Below, one piece after another: positions 1 through 9,271 of a stretch of DNA of 64,000 bases. The stretch is from Liopterus haemorrhoidalis (Eukaryota; Arthropoda; Insecta; Coleoptera; Dytiscidae), in contig OZ020618.1 in assembly GCA_963971575.1 (NCBI GenBank), positions 31,408,231-31,472,230 on the forward strand, read 5' to 3'. The notes beneath the pieces are model-generated. The model did no database searches and was not told where the DNA came from. It worked only from the letters and a program-made list of their open reading frames with translations. How positions within the stretch are numbered: the first letter of the stretch is position 1; every line of letters begins with the position of its first letter. Made by a program: the position numbers and the translations under genes.

Positions 1-539
1 TTATTCGTGATTTTAATATCATTTCATTATGCTTAATATTTTCAATTTGTTTATTAAATTTTGAAATCATTTCTTTATTAACTCGTATATTCTCTAAATT
101 TTGATCTTGTAAAATATGTTGATTTTGTTGTATTTTTTCAAATAATTTCTCATATTTTTCAGCGTCTTCTGAATCTAAATTTCCGGTAATACTTTTAATA
201 ATCGTTCCTAATCCGTTTACTAGTCCTCGTTTATTGCGTTTATTTTGAAACAAATTGTTAATTTTACTTTTTAGTCTTGACATATTAAAATTTAAAATGT
301 TTATATATGTCTCTATTTCTCTTTTGTAATTATATTTCGCGGCTTTATCGCTATTTAATTTTAATAAAATTTCATTTTTATAAGTTTTTATTTTATTATA
401 TTCTAATTCCAAATTACTTATTTTATAATTATAATAAGAGTAATATGAGTTTTTATATATATTTACTTGTCCTAAATCTATTATATTTAAGCCGGGATTG
501 TCCGTTAATTCGGTTAATTCTTCTCCTTTGCAGGAGCAT
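1..539 (-). CDS. env: Errantivirus Env, second exon (partial, runs off window)
   Basis: This frame is open without a stop from 539 to base 1 (about 179 codons). It starts at a good 3' splice site: a pyrimidine-rich stretch ending CAG at 542-540. Around 223-240 there is a basic RNKR cleavage-like site followed by a glycine-rich segment with LGTIIKSITGN, the pattern that follows the SU/TM cleavage of errantivirus envelope proteins (group F-like fusion proteins). Downstream of it the sequence is predicted helical and heptad-like. The protein would be a membrane glycoprotein for particle entry; the transmembrane end is outside the window. The segment before the cleavage site is about 100 residues, short for an errantivirus surface subunit, so an internal deletion is possible. 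The frame differs from both pol and the displaced pol C-terminus, as expected for a spliced product. Confidence 0.75.
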
Positions 540-780
540 CTGCAACAAAGAGACGTTTTCTTTTTATTTTGTCAATTTTATGTCTTTTATTTGGATTTAT
601 TTTTATAGTTCCAAGTTTGGGGTTATAGTTTTCAACTTTGTGAATTTTAAATAGTGGTTTTTTGATTTTTTGTATTCTTCTTTTACCTTCTTTAATTAGT
701 ACAGTGTCTAATTTTAGATTATCTAAGTTTTTTGTTAGACGGTTTTTGTTTTGAGAATCTTTTATTCTTTTCGGTTTCAA
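514..780 (-). pseudogene. Displaced C-terminal tail of errantivirus integrase
   Basis: An 88-codon frame, +1 relative to pol and overlapping its last 62 bases. The basic sequence, with NKNR, then DTVLIKEGK, then RIQKIKKPLFKIHKVENY, fits the end of gypsy-group integrases (GPY/F-like module that follows the core). The pol frame stops just where this one takes over, so the two are most simply one protein split by a 1-base insertion. The frame ends 25 bases past the env splice acceptor, so pol and env would overlap slightly, as in related elements. Confidence 0.6.
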
Positions 781-3700
781 TATTTTTATACACTTTTTCT
801 TTTAATAATCTGAGTTTATATTGCCATTCTTGCAAATAGTCTTCGCTACAATCTTTAAATTTCAAAATTTCGTTATCCTTTTCTGAACCAAAAAGTATCT
901 CATTAGGAGTGTATTTAGTAACTGAGTTTATTGAATTATTGTAAGTTATTAAGGACAGTTGTATTTTTTTAAAATTATTCTGTTCTTTAAAATGCTGTCG
1001 TTGGTTTAAAATTCTCAAATGTTCGATTATTGTGGAATGGAATCTTTCAATAAGTCCGTTTGATTTAGGGTTATCAACGCATGTCATATGGATTTTGATA
1101 TTATATGATTTTAGTAAATCTTTTACCAAATTATTATTAAATTCAGTTCCACTGTCAAAAGTTATTTCGTTAGGGATTTGGTATTGTGAAAAGTATTTTA
1201 TAAGTCCGTTAGTAATGTCTATTGCAGAAAGTGTTTTAACGTATAATAACTGAGCGAATTTAGAAAAAGCATCTATTACCGTTAAATATTTCTGGTTCTC
1301 TAGGGTTAATGTGTCAATATGTAGAATATCAAAGGGGAATTTAGGATTTTGCGTAAGATTATCAGGGATTTGGTAAGGATTTCGTTCATATTTATTTTGT
1401 TGACATATGTCACAATTGTTAATATATTTTTGTATATCCATGAACATATTGGGCCAATAAAATTTTCGTTTTAATTTTTGATATGTTTCCAAAATTCCTC
1501 TGTGGTTAGTTTTTCCTAGATGGTAAGTTTGAATAGTTTCTATTTGATCTTCAGTTATTAATTTGTCTTCTAAAACCTCTTCGCATTGAATTAATCTGTA
1601 CGTTTCTTTATTGAAATTATTTTGTAAAACATTATTTATTGGGATTATCAGATCCCTGTCAATTAAACAATAATAATTTATGCGTGGTACTACATAATCT
1701 TTTAAGAATTTAAAAATTTCGTTTTCTAGGTGATTTTCATTTAATTGAATAGTTAATCTTTGTTTATTGCCAAAAGGTTTTGTCAACTGACACTCTGTTT
1801 CTCGGTTGTGTTTTTGAATTATAATTTGATTTTTACCTACATTGATACAAGAGTCTTTGTAAGTTATTCCATTCAATTCATTTTCGTCTGCGGAATGTAC
1901 TGTATCTAAATCTTCTACATCTACATTACCAATCATGCTTTCGGTTTCATCATTCATGTTTATTTCTTCTTGTGTTAATTCATGAATTACTATTTTAATA
2001 TGGGTTTCTTTAAAAATATCATTTAATAAATTTTCAACCTTTTGAAACGGAATTTTATCTAAACCTGAACAAATTTTGGGCATATGGATTTCGAAAATAT
2101 CATTTTGGATTAGGAAATTTTTCAACTGAATTAAACAATTTTGTATATTTTCTAATGTGGGTTTATTAAAAAATTCTTGTTTAGTTATTAAGTGAAATAT
2201 CTTATATTTATTCTCATAAATGGGTTGGATTAATAAATCTTGAGTTTTATTACCATTATTCATAAAATAGTTTTTGCTATTAAATTTTTCATCTATTTGT
2301 TTAGCAAATCCTTTTCCTAGTTTTAGATCCCGTGAAATGGAATGTACTAAATTTTGTGGTTTACTAAAAATATCATCATTGGTTTTAAAGATTTGAAATT
2401 TAGGTCTTATTCTTGAGAGTGCATCGGCATTAGAGTTTAGTGTTCCCTTTTTATATTCTATTTCATAGCTATATTCGTCTAATTTTATACGCCATCTCAT
2501 TAGTTTTGAATTTGGGTCTTTTAGGCTCATTAACCACGTTAAGGGTCGGTGATCGGTTCGTATTATGAATTTGGTACCGTAAAGGTAGGGTCTAAAGTAT
2601 TTTACTGACCAAACTATACCAAGTAATTCTTTTTCTGTAGTGCTATAATTAATTTCGTGATCATTTAATGTACGAGACGCATAGGCTATGGGCATGTCTT
2701 TCCCATTAATGTTTTGGCTTAAAACTGCACCAATGGCAAAATTACTTGCATCAGTTGTAACAATAAATTGTTTTTCAAAATCAGGATACTGTAATATTGG
2801 AGCGTTAATTAATAATTTTTTACTATCCTCAAAGCTTTGTTTATATTCTTTATTTTCTATATTTACTATATGTCCTTTCTTCAAGCATGTAGTCATTGGT
2901 TTAGTTAATTTAGCAAAATTTGGAACAAATTTTCTGTAATAACCTAAAAGTCCTAAAAATTGTTTTATTTCTTTTTGGGTTTTTGGAATAGGAAAATTTT
3001 TAACGGCTTCTATTTTTGCAGGGTTTGGTTTTACACCGTCTTTCGACACTATATGGCCTAGATAAGCTATCTCTTTACGCATGAACTCTGACTTGTCCAA
3101 TTGAATTTTTAAGTTATATTTTTGTAATTTAGAAAATACTTTCCGTATGTTTTCACAATGTTCTTGCAAAGACGTTCCTAATATTATGATATCATCTAAA
3201 TATACTAGACATATTTTATTTATGTAATCTTTTAATATATAATTCATTAATCTTTGGAAGGTAGATGGGGCATTTTTGAGACCAAATGGCATTCTTGTAA
3301 ATTCAAAATGGCCTTTGTCAGTACTAAAAGCTGTTTTAGGAATGGAGTCAGGATGCATCTGAATCTGATGGAAACCTGAGGTTAAATCTAGTGCAGTGTA
3401 ATATATATTCTTTCCTAATTTATCTAAAACGTCGGTAATATTTGGGATTGGGAATTTATCGTCTATAGTTTTTGCATTAAGTTTCCGATAGTCAATAACC
3501 ATTCTAAATTTTCGTTTGCCTGAGGCATCTAATTTTTTAGGAACCATCCAAACAGGTGATGACCAAGGTGAATGACTTTCTTGGATAATTTTACTATCTA
3601 GCATGTCTTCAACTTGTTTATTAATTTCATTTTTATATATTTCAGGATATCGGTACGGCTTAGTGTATATGGGGGTGTCATCTTTAGTAATTATTTTATG

Positions 3701-4222
3701 TTGAATAACGTCTGTGTATGTTAACGCATCTTTTTCATTGGGAAAAATACTTTGATATTCTTTTATTAATTTATGAAGTTCTTTCTTTCCTTCCGAATTT
3801 AAATGTTCTGCTCTAACTTTAATTTGTTCTGTGTTGTTAACTGTGTTATCAACTACTTGATTTTTAAAATATTGTATCTTATAATTTTTATTTTGGATCG
3901 TAATTAAATTTTTACTAAGATCTATTTTAGCTTGCATTTCAGTCATTGTTGGTAAACTCAACAACAAATTAAAATCTTTATGAAAATCATGTAAATAAAA
4001 TTTTAAATCTCTATTTTCAAACTGTAAAATTATATATTCGTCACCAGTATGTTCACCTATTGGTGTTTTAAAATTAAATTTTTCTTTGTAAATTTTGAAT
4101 TTTTGTAAATTATTATAAACATATGTTTTACTTATTAAATTTATCGTGGAACCTGTGTCAATCAACATATAATAATCTTTAAATTTTAGAAACGGTAGTC
4201 GGGAACTCTGAAACATACTCAA
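719..4222 (-). CDS. pol: Errantivirus Pol: protease, RT, RNase H, macro-like domain, integrase
   Basis: A 1167-codon frame. Order seen: aspartic protease with DTGST near residue 22; reverse transcriptase with YLDD near 341; RNase H with TTDASNF near 491; a macro-like insert at about 620-748 (own entry); integrase with an HHCC zinc module near 900-941 (ending CDIC) and catalytic D (HIDTLT, near 969), D (FDSGTEF, near 1022) and E (LIERFHS, near 1059). All key catalytic residues are present. The frame overlaps the end of gag in the -1 register; the first codon at 4222 is TTG and the first ATG is two codons later, consistent with translation as a Gag-Pol fusion. The C-terminus ends early: the expected integrase tail continues in the +1 frame at 514-780, so a single extra base in an A run near 768 is likely. 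Apart from that the gene looks functional. Confidence 0.9.
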   Translation of the reverse strand: MSMFQSSRLPFLKFKDYYMLIDTGSTINLISKTYVYNNLQKFKIYKEKFNFKTPIGEHTGDEYIILQFENRDLKFYLHDFHKDFNLLLSLPTMTEMQAKIDLSKNLITIQNKNYKIQYFKNQVVDNTVNNTEQIKVRAEHLNSEGKKELHKLIKEYQSIFPNEKDALTYTDVIQHKIITKDDTPIYTKPYRYPEIYKNEINKQVEDMLDSKIIQESHSPWSSPVWMVPKKLDASGKRKFRMVIDYRKLNAKTIDDKFPIPNITDVLDKLGKNIYYTALDLTSGFHQIQMHPDSIPKTAFSTDKGHFEFTRMPFGLKNAPSTFQRLMNYILKDYINKICLVYLDDIIILGTSLQEHCENIRKVFSKLQKYNLKIQLDKSEFMRKEIAYLGHIVSKDGVKPNPAKIEAVKNFPIPKTQKEIKQFLGLLGYYRKFVPNFAKLTKPMTTCLKKGHIVNIENKEYKQSFEDSKKLLINAPILQYPDFEKQFIVTTDASNFAIGAVLSQNINGKDMPIAYASRTLNDHEINYSTTEKELLGIVWSVKYFRPYLYGTKFIIRTDHRPLTWLMSLKDPNSKLMRWRIKLDEYSYEIEYKKGTLNSNADALSRIRPKFQIFKTNDDIFSKPQNLVHSISRDLKLGKGFAKQIDEKFNSKNYFMNNGNKTQDLLIQPIYENKYKIFHLITKQEFFNKPTLENIQNCLIQLKNFLIQNDIFEIHMPKICSGLDKIPFQKVENLLNDIFKETHIKIVIHELTQEEINMNDETESMIGNVDVEDLDTVHSADENELNGITYKDSCINVGKNQIIIQKHNRETECQLTKPFGNKQRLTIQLNENHLENEIFKFLKDYVVPRINYYCLIDRDLIIPINNVLQNNFNKETYRLIQCEEVLEDKLITEDQIETIQTYHLGKTNHRGILETYQKLKRKFYWPNMFMDIQKYINNCDICQQNKYERNPYQIPDNLTQNPKFPFDILHIDTLTLENQKYLTVIDAFSKFAQLLYVKTLSAIDITNGLIKYFSQYQIPNEITFDSGTEFNNNLVKDLLKSYNIKIHMTCVDNPKSNGLIERFHSTIIEHLRILNQRQHFKEQNNFKKIQLSLITYNNSINSVTKYTPNEILFGSEKDNEILKFKDCSEDYLQEWQYKLRLLKEKVYKNIETEKNKRFSKQKPSNKKLR
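1976..2360 (-). other. Macro (Appr-1''-P-type) domain embedded in errantivirus Pol
   Basis: Pol residues about 620-748. The segment has landmarks of Poa1p/ALC1-type macro domains in order: NLVHSISRDLKLGKGFAKQ (S-x-DL-x-x-GKG-x-A), then FHLITKQEFFNKPTLENI (the LITK-KPT block), then IHMPKICSGLDKIPF (like MP-x-IGCGLD) and a closing beta strand KIVIHE. Macro domains bind or hydrolyse ADP-ribose and ADP-ribosyl groups; in several RNA viruses they oppose host ADP-ribosylation. Here the domain sits between RNase H and the integrase zinc module, where errantivirus Pol normally has a poorly conserved linker. That it folds and binds ADP-ribose is inference. The usual IGCGLD is changed to ICSGLD. Confidence 0.7.
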
Positions 4223-5262
4223 GAGCTCTCCTGAATATCTGGGGGAATCTCTAAAAAAGAATTTTGTTCCGTAACATTTTCGTCTTGTTCGATCCCGATT
4301 TCTAAATCTTCTTCCGGATAGTAATTATATTCATTACTAAAATTTTGATCTTCCGAATACCGATTTTCATCGAAAGTTTCCGTATTATTAATTTCTTCTG
4401 CTATGTAATTTGGTTTGTGTGTCCCAAATTGTTTATTTTGTTGTGTAAAATAGTTATTTTGTCCCGAGAAATTTGGTTTAGGTTGAAATGTTTGTTTAGT
4501 CTGTATGGTCATGGGCGTAGGTTTAATATATTGGGCATTTTTAACTCGTTGTCTAGGAACAAAATTTTGATTAGTATTATTTTTCTGCTGGAAATTTATT
4601 GGTCCAGTAGGAAAACTTGTTCCTGGAAATTTTTGGGGTGGAATGTGTGGTAATTGTTTGGTAATAGAAGGTTTTATATTAAGATTAGTGTTGAATTTTA
4701 AATATTGGAAATCATTTTCCATTAATATTTCTATCTCATCTATTGTTTGTGGATTTCTGGTAGCTAGATTATTTCTGTATGGGTCATTGATGGTTGAAAT
4801 GAAATTGTTTACCACTAAGTTTTCAGCAAACTTGATCATTATTAATTTTACGTTTGGATCCATTTCTTCAATACCAATTCTCGATTTAAAACTAAGGAAT
4901 TTTTCTTTAGTTATTTCTAATAGTTTATATGGACTTTTGATGTTTTGTATTTTTAATAATTCATTTATTATGGTCACTGAATTTGTTTTATCTTTAAAAG
5001 TATTTATTAGATGCGAACGTAATCCGTCCCAGCTATTTAATTCTAGATCTTTAATACTGTCTAAAGCGCGTCCAGTTACTTTATTTTTAATATTTAAAAA
5101 TGTTATTGCTTTATCAAAATCATCCAAAGGTGGAGTGATAGTGCAGAAGAGAGACTGAACTGAGTTTACAGTATTAATAAAATTACTTAATTTATTTGGG
5201 TCTCCATTATATTCCGGAATTGATTTTAATGCAAAGTTAATTTTCTGAATTCTTTCAGCCAT
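4219..5262 (-). CDS. gag: Errantivirus Gag
   Basis: A 347-residue structural polyprotein for the virus-like particle. The N-terminal 200 residues are globular and fit the errantivirus gag capsid region (stretches such as SIPEYNGDPNKLSNFINTV and the helical KEKFLSFKSRIG). The C-terminal third is low-complexity, rich in Gln, Asn and Pro, then acidic. No CCHC zinc knuckle is present, which is normal for gypsy-group Gag. The ATG at 5262 is the first one after the leader. The stop at 4219 overlaps the pol frame, and pol lies in the -1 frame, so Pol is probably made by ribosomal frameshifting. The frame is intact. Confidence 0.85.
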   Translation of the reverse strand: MAERIQKINFALKSIPEYNGDPNKLSNFINTVNSVQSLFCTITPPLDDFDKAITFLNIKNKVTGRALDSIKDLELNSWDGLRSHLINTFKDKTNSVTIINELLKIQNIKSPYKLLEITKEKFLSFKSRIGIEEMDPNVKLIMIKFAENLVVNNFISTINDPYRNNLATRNPQTIDEIEILMENDFQYLKFNTNLNIKPSITKQLPHIPPQKFPGTSFPTGPINFQQKNNTNQNFVPRQRVKNAQYIKPTPMTIQTKQTFQPKPNFSGQNNYFTQQNKQFGTHKPNYIAEEINNTETFDENRYSEDQNFSNEYNYYPEEDLEIGIEQDENVTEQNSFLEIPPDIQESS

Positions 5263-5364
5263 TGTGACGTTGAGATTATTTTCTATTTCTGATACTATTT
5301 CTAATAATTCTGAATTATTCTCCAGATTGAATATTTATTACAAAAAATATTAATAATTACTTAC

Positions 5365-5402
5365 AGTAAAATTATGCTTGCCAATAGCGTGGTGAAATAC
5401 AT
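5365..5402 (-). CDS. env: Errantivirus env first coding exon with signal peptide start
   Basis: An ATG at 5402-5400 opens 12 codons plus two bases, rich in Leu, Ile, Thr and Ala, and then meets a consensus 5' splice site (GTAAGT, 5364-5359). Splicing to the acceptor at 540/539 keeps the env frame (2+1 phase) and yields a short hydrophobic N-terminus ending in small and cysteine residues, which reads as a secretion signal peptide. The donor lies between the primer binding site and the gag ATG, the usual position for errantivirus subgenomic env RNA. The splice itself is inferred from sequence, not observed. Confidence 0.6.
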
Positions 5403-5541
5403 TTGTAACACTTGAACACTTGATTCTGGCAGGCTAGGTGATGCTGATACGGCTCTTGACGTTCAGGCTCACCGGGTTGACTGGCACTCGCACTGCGGGC
5501 TCTGTGTCGTGGAGTTCTTGAATTTGATGATGTGAAGACCT

Positions 5542-5720
5542 GGGCACTGCGTTTAGCGGCTCTGTAGGATCTTCCCCTGGGCACTGCGTTTAGCGGCTCT
5601 GTAGTTTATTTCCCTTGGTACTGCGTTTAGCGACTCTGTAGGTTACTTCCCTTGGCACTGCGTTTAGCGGCTCTGTAGGTACTTTTCCTTGGCACTGCGT
5701 ATAGCGGCTCTGTAGGTTTC
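5542..5720 (-). repeat. Leader minisatellite of the errantivirus, 5 units of about 37 bp
   Basis: Five near-identical copies start at about 5542, 5580, 5618, 5655 and 5691, each holding GGCACTGCGTTTAGCGGCTC (plus strand) and a variable CT-rich spacer. They lie between the primer binding site and gag in the untranslated leader. Leader repeats with insulator or packaging roles are known in gypsy; any role here is inference. Confidence 0.9.
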
Positions 5721-5831
5721 TTCTTATAACGTTTATGGACCGTAATAAACCGTAGAAACGGAACAGTGATGACTTTAACGAATTAAACTCAAACTTTTAA
5801 TTTTTGAGTTTTCGGTCTAAAACACTGTTTA

Positions 5832-5852
5832 CGTATCCTACCGACTGCGCCA
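5832..5852 (-). promoter_or_regulatory. Primer binding site, serine tRNA type
   Basis: On the - strand TGGCGCAGTCGGTAGGAT follows the LTR end directly. This is complementary to the 3' end of an insect serine tRNA (17 of 18 bases against the Drosophila Ser7 form as I recall it), the primer class used by 17.6 and 297. Confidence 0.8.
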
Positions 5853-6169
5853 ATTAAATAAATTGCAAAGATTTATTTGTTTTTAAAAAACTTTATTTCA
5901 AATAAGAAGATTAAATATTCTGAACTACACAGGTTCATTTACAAAATAGAACTCGGTGAAACTCTATTGCATAGGGTTTTTATACAGGTTTTATGCTGAT
6001 TTAACAATATAATACAATAAGCATCTTTGTTATATCAATGATGTCATGTTTACAGTAAAAACTCCTTAATTAGCAATTTTGTTATAGATAAGGTTCTAAT
6101 ATTAAATTATCATATTTTGTATTACAATGTATGAATGAATGGACCTTTGTTAGTGTGACCATTGCCGCT
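5853..6169 (-). repeat. Errantivirus 5' LTR (inner edge firm, outer edge inferred)
   Basis: About 317 bp. On the - strand it carries a TATA box (TATAAAAACC, 5984-5975) and a downstream AATAAA signal (5897-5892), in the order promoter, R, U5. The inner edge is fixed by the primer binding site. The outer edge AGCGGC, preceded by ATAT, is an inference. Confidence 0.65.
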
Positions 6170-6210
6170 ATATAAACATAGAATAAGAGCATCTATTCAT
6201 TAGTTAAATA

Positions 6211-7563
6211 TTAGGATATACATAACTTGCGCAATAATGTTAAAATGAGAGCGTGTGACGTAGTGTCATAAGCTTTTGAGTAGTCCACCCAAGCCATTGA
6301 CAGGTTGCGTTTGAAATACGTCGCGTCATGACAGACTGACCGGTCGATAATAAGGTTTTCTTTGCAACCTGCTTGGCCCCTCTTCGATCCCCTCTGTTCG
6401 TAGATGTCTGACCAAACAGAGGCAATAGAGCTCAGTACCCGCTCGTTTAATAAGCTGGTGAAGATCTTATACAGCGTATTGAGACAAGTAATATGTCTGT
6501 AGTTCTTCGGGTTGGTTAAATCACCTTTTTTGACTTCCACCAGAAAGCAATAATACCATCAACTCCTGGTGCAGCGAAATTGCGCGCTTTCGAAATAGCA
6601 CGTAACTACTTCCGTGGTAATTGGGGGGCATGCCTGAGGATCTGTCATGTGTTGTGAACAGAATTCCTCAAATCTCTCCAAAATTGGAATGTCTTGTACG
6701 ATCGCCTCGTGTTCATAAAGTTCCCTCCAGAAAGTCTCTGTCCTGTCGACTGATAATAACGGTTCAGAAACCTCAGGTTTGGCCATGAAAAGGCATGATG
6801 GGCTCGTGAGGAACAAAGTATTTTCCTCCATGGTCCTAACCCGGTTGATCAGTTTCTTTCTAGCCCCAGGGCTAGTGCTCTCAATTTGTCCACCGCTTTC
6901 TGCTTTAGCAGAGTGAGAGTGGACAAATTCAGTGTGTGATGATTTATGTGCAGTTGGTGTAATATGCGCTTAGTATTCGCACTTAGCGGTTTAACACTTC
7001 GTAAAGCATCAATAGCACACTGAATATGAGAAGCTTCCTGGCGTGAACGCGTCATTTTCTTCTCTAATTGCTGTATACGCAGTTTGCGTTAAAAGCCTTA
7101 GAGGCCAAAGCCTGTTTTGGCGTCAGCACAGCTGCTGCAGCGTATACAGCACGGTCAATTTACCAGAGACTACTGTGAAGGGAAATTTGCTAGTCAATAA
7201 GTTCATTTAGTTGTGTAAGGTCATCAGCACGAACTTTGAACTTATTGTGTCCAAGTCGGGTGCGTTCAGAATGAGGCGAGAGAAGGGCTAGAAAATCTTC
7301 GCGAAGACTTTTTCTTGGTAAAGTGTATGTTATTCCGGCATTAACTGGGGAAGACTCAGTGGATATCTGCCCACTTGGTAGGCCGTTGGTAGGCTTGCAG
7401 GTGTCGATGGCTGTACCGGTGTTTGGGTCAGCCTTCTCGACTCTCTTCGTCTCGATCGCCTCATTTTGCGTCGCAGGCGTACTACTTGGTCGCGCACATT
7501 TTGTTGCGTCATGAAGTCCAGCTCGGGATGATTTTTACACAATTGTGAGTAGACTCTGACCAT
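6211..7563 (-). pseudogene. R4/Dong-like non-LTR retrotransposon ORF, 5' part to mid RT, broken
   Basis: Pieces in several - strand frames line up as one retroelement protein read from 7563 to 6211: an N-terminal Arg-rich region (7563-7330), a middle region continuing to about 7170, a helical linker (7055-6849), a segment up to the RT (6831-6559), then RT fingers and palm at 6540-6211 with NPKNYRHITCLNTLYKI, QRGSKRGQAGCKENLIIDR and SMAWVDYSKAYDTTSH. These RT motifs match the R2/R4/Dong group. At least four frameshifts or stops separate the pieces and the protein is cut after the first palm aspartate, so it is dead. The remaining RT, including the YADD box and endonuclease, is absent. Confidence 0.7.
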
Positions 7564-7699
7564 GTAGCCCCTGCGATGATTATTAAATTACAATAATTTC
7601 ATAAAAATTACAATAAGAAATACTTGTCTACTAACAATCATCTATTTTATTAATTTGTTTTATTAATAAAGGGTTGATGACATTTGATAATTTGAATTT

Positions 7700-7925
7700 T
7701 TTTTGTTGGAACCGCTCACGATCATTGGCATTCTGCATGTAGGTGCTGTAACGTGCTGCTCTGTACGCAAAGTCCCACACGAACATGTTGTGTATTTTTG
7801 GAGGATTTTCACTGAAGTTGTTGCGGGACAGACTCAGCCAGGGGATCGAACCCTGCGTGAGAAGCTACTACTACCGGCCGCGGCTAGCGTTGCGGCGAGT
7901 CTGAACTATGCACGTCCGTTCTAGA
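7700..7925 (-). mobile_element. tRNA-derived SINE-like unit
   Basis: On the - strand there is a perfect B box inside a T-arm: stem CAGGG, loop TTCGATC, stem CCCTG (within 7843-7860). It is followed by a tRNA-unrelated body of about 150 bp and a short A-rich end (AACAAAAAAAATT, near 7700). The A-box half is degenerate. This is the layout of a tRNA-derived SINE; I could not identify target duplications. Confidence 0.45.
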
Positions 7926-9122
7926 TGCCCTGAAAGATAAAACTTGATTCCCCAGGGTTTGAAAAAAATAATAGTCGGACAGTTTGGATTTATGGTTTTT
8001 ATTAACAGAAAAATAAGTATTAAACAATAGTGACGATATGAGTATATAAAACAGAGAATAGTAATATTAAATAACAATGCTGAGGAAAGGAAGAGAGAGA
8101 AGGAAAAAGACGGGTCTATGCGTTGGTCGGCGTTCGTCGCTCGATAGTGTCGCTCAACACTATGTTCACGGCAGCGAAGAAGAGCCGAACAGCTCGAATA
8201 GGCGGCGCCGTAGTTTCCTGTTCCTCTTGGTTATTCCTGGAGTGATTGGAGCGTTGAGTTGTTTTGAAGAGCAGCCTGCTTTCGGAGGGGTGGCCACCGA
8301 AGTAGGAGTGGTGACCGACAAGACCGGTGTGGTGCCCGACAAGGGAGACAGCGGCACGAGCGGGCGAGCTGTTGCCTTGAGCGGTGATGGTGTCGGCGGT
8401 GGGAAGCAGCGGGTCCTGGGGTCGTCTACCTCGTAGAGGGCCTTCCTCGCTGACTTCTTTAGGTCTTGGTACGGTCTAGAGGCTTCACAAGCCCGTAGGT
8501 TTCGTCGGTAGTTCCACGCAGCGGCGTGGAGACGGCGCTGAAAGTGAGAAAAGATCGTGGATACGTATCGTCGAGGTCCGCTAAACCGTCAGCGAACGGG
8601 ACATAAGCACGCCAAAGGCGATCAGCGCACTGTGTATACGTATGACAAGCAAGTACAGATAACAATCACAAGCACCGCTAAGGGGTGTCAGCGTTACTTG
8701 CAAAAGTTATTGTAGATAAAACAAACAAAGAAATAGATATGAAACAATAATATGCAGCGTGCATAAATTCTTTTGTATATTCGGGTAGACCGATAACTTC
8801 TTTTAACTCACTTGATAATTCGCTTGTATGTAGATAGTTGTACTCTGCTAGACTGCTTGCTGGATACTGATCTGATGGATACTGTCTCATTTCTCTCGTT
8901 GCTCGAGTTTTTATTCGAAGTCCGGTGTTTTATCCCCACTCCGAGCGGCTCTCCTATTGGCCGGGTTCGGTGACGGCTTATCTCGGATCCTGCGCTCTGA
9001 TAGGTTCGGATTTTGAAGCGAGGAAATACCCAGTCGTAAACACTTAAGCTGCACGTGCAGGATTTGTGACGTCACGGAAAAAAACCTTTGTGTCAGGCAC
9101 GTACGCAGACTGCCTGGCGACA
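7926..9122 (-). other. CpG-rich LTR-like block of unknown origin
   Basis: About 1.2 kb markedly richer in GC than its surroundings, with no supportable protein. The - strand begins TGTCGCCAGGCAG at 9122, has CCAAT-type boxes near 8958, and an AATAAA signal near 8005, which together look like a retroviral-type LTR (U3-R-U5) pointing left. No matching partner LTR or target duplication was found, so this is a tentative solo LTR. Apparent ORFs inside are arginine- and serine-rich readings of GC-rich DNA and are not called. Confidence 0.3.
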
Positions 9123-9167
9123 AAGTGAACTTTTTTCATTTTAAGCATAGAAATTTAAAACTATGTT

Positions 9168-9266
9168 TTAGTTTTTAAAATTATTATACACTTGAATATC
9201 CGATTTGAGTTTATTAAGTTTTTTAATATGATTATTTAAATATATATTAAATTGTTCAGGAGTCAT
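9168..9266 (-). CDS. Unknown 32-residue ORF, second ORF of the cassette
   Basis: An ATG at 9266 begins five bases after the stop of the 102-residue ORF. The product starts MTPEQFNIYLNNHIKKLNKL and ends with a stop at 9168; it is helical, rich in Asn and Lys. It could be a complete microprotein or the start of a longer gene cut off at about 9123, where an unrelated CpG-rich block begins. The tight spacing is unusual for nuclear genes and recalls compact viral transcription units. Coding status is uncertain because of the length. Confidence 0.35.
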   Translation of the reverse strand: MTPEQFNIYLNNHIKKLNKLKSDIQVYNNFKN

Positions 9267-9271
9267 TTTTT

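Larger units (their letters stand above)
1..6169 (-). mobile_element. Errantivirus (gypsy-group LTR retrotransposon with env), 3' end cut by window
   Basis: In - strand order: a putative 5' LTR (5853-6169), primer binding site (5832-5852), a repeat-bearing leader, gag, pol, and an env frame that is still open at base 1. The 3' LTR lies outside the window. The gag-pol-env order, the -1 frame relation of pol to gag, the spliced env and the serine-tRNA-type primer site are those of insect errantiviruses of the 17.6/297 type. The outer LTR edge is inferred: on the - strand it would start AGCGGCAATGG directly after ATAT, a plausible 4-bp target site, but without the other LTR this is not proven. 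Confidence 0.9.

Noticed and set aside
5372..5584. A 70-codon ORF before gag
   Set aside because: It lies in the retroviral leader across minisatellite units and ends just before the env splice donor; no conserved features.
8077..8436. A 119-codon Arg/Gly-rich ORF
   Set aside because: GC-rich DNA is open in several frames at once here; no domain or codon signal.
7926..9122. CpG island promoter of a host gene
   Set aside because: No exon or first-exon splice donor follows on either strand; an LTR-like origin fits better.
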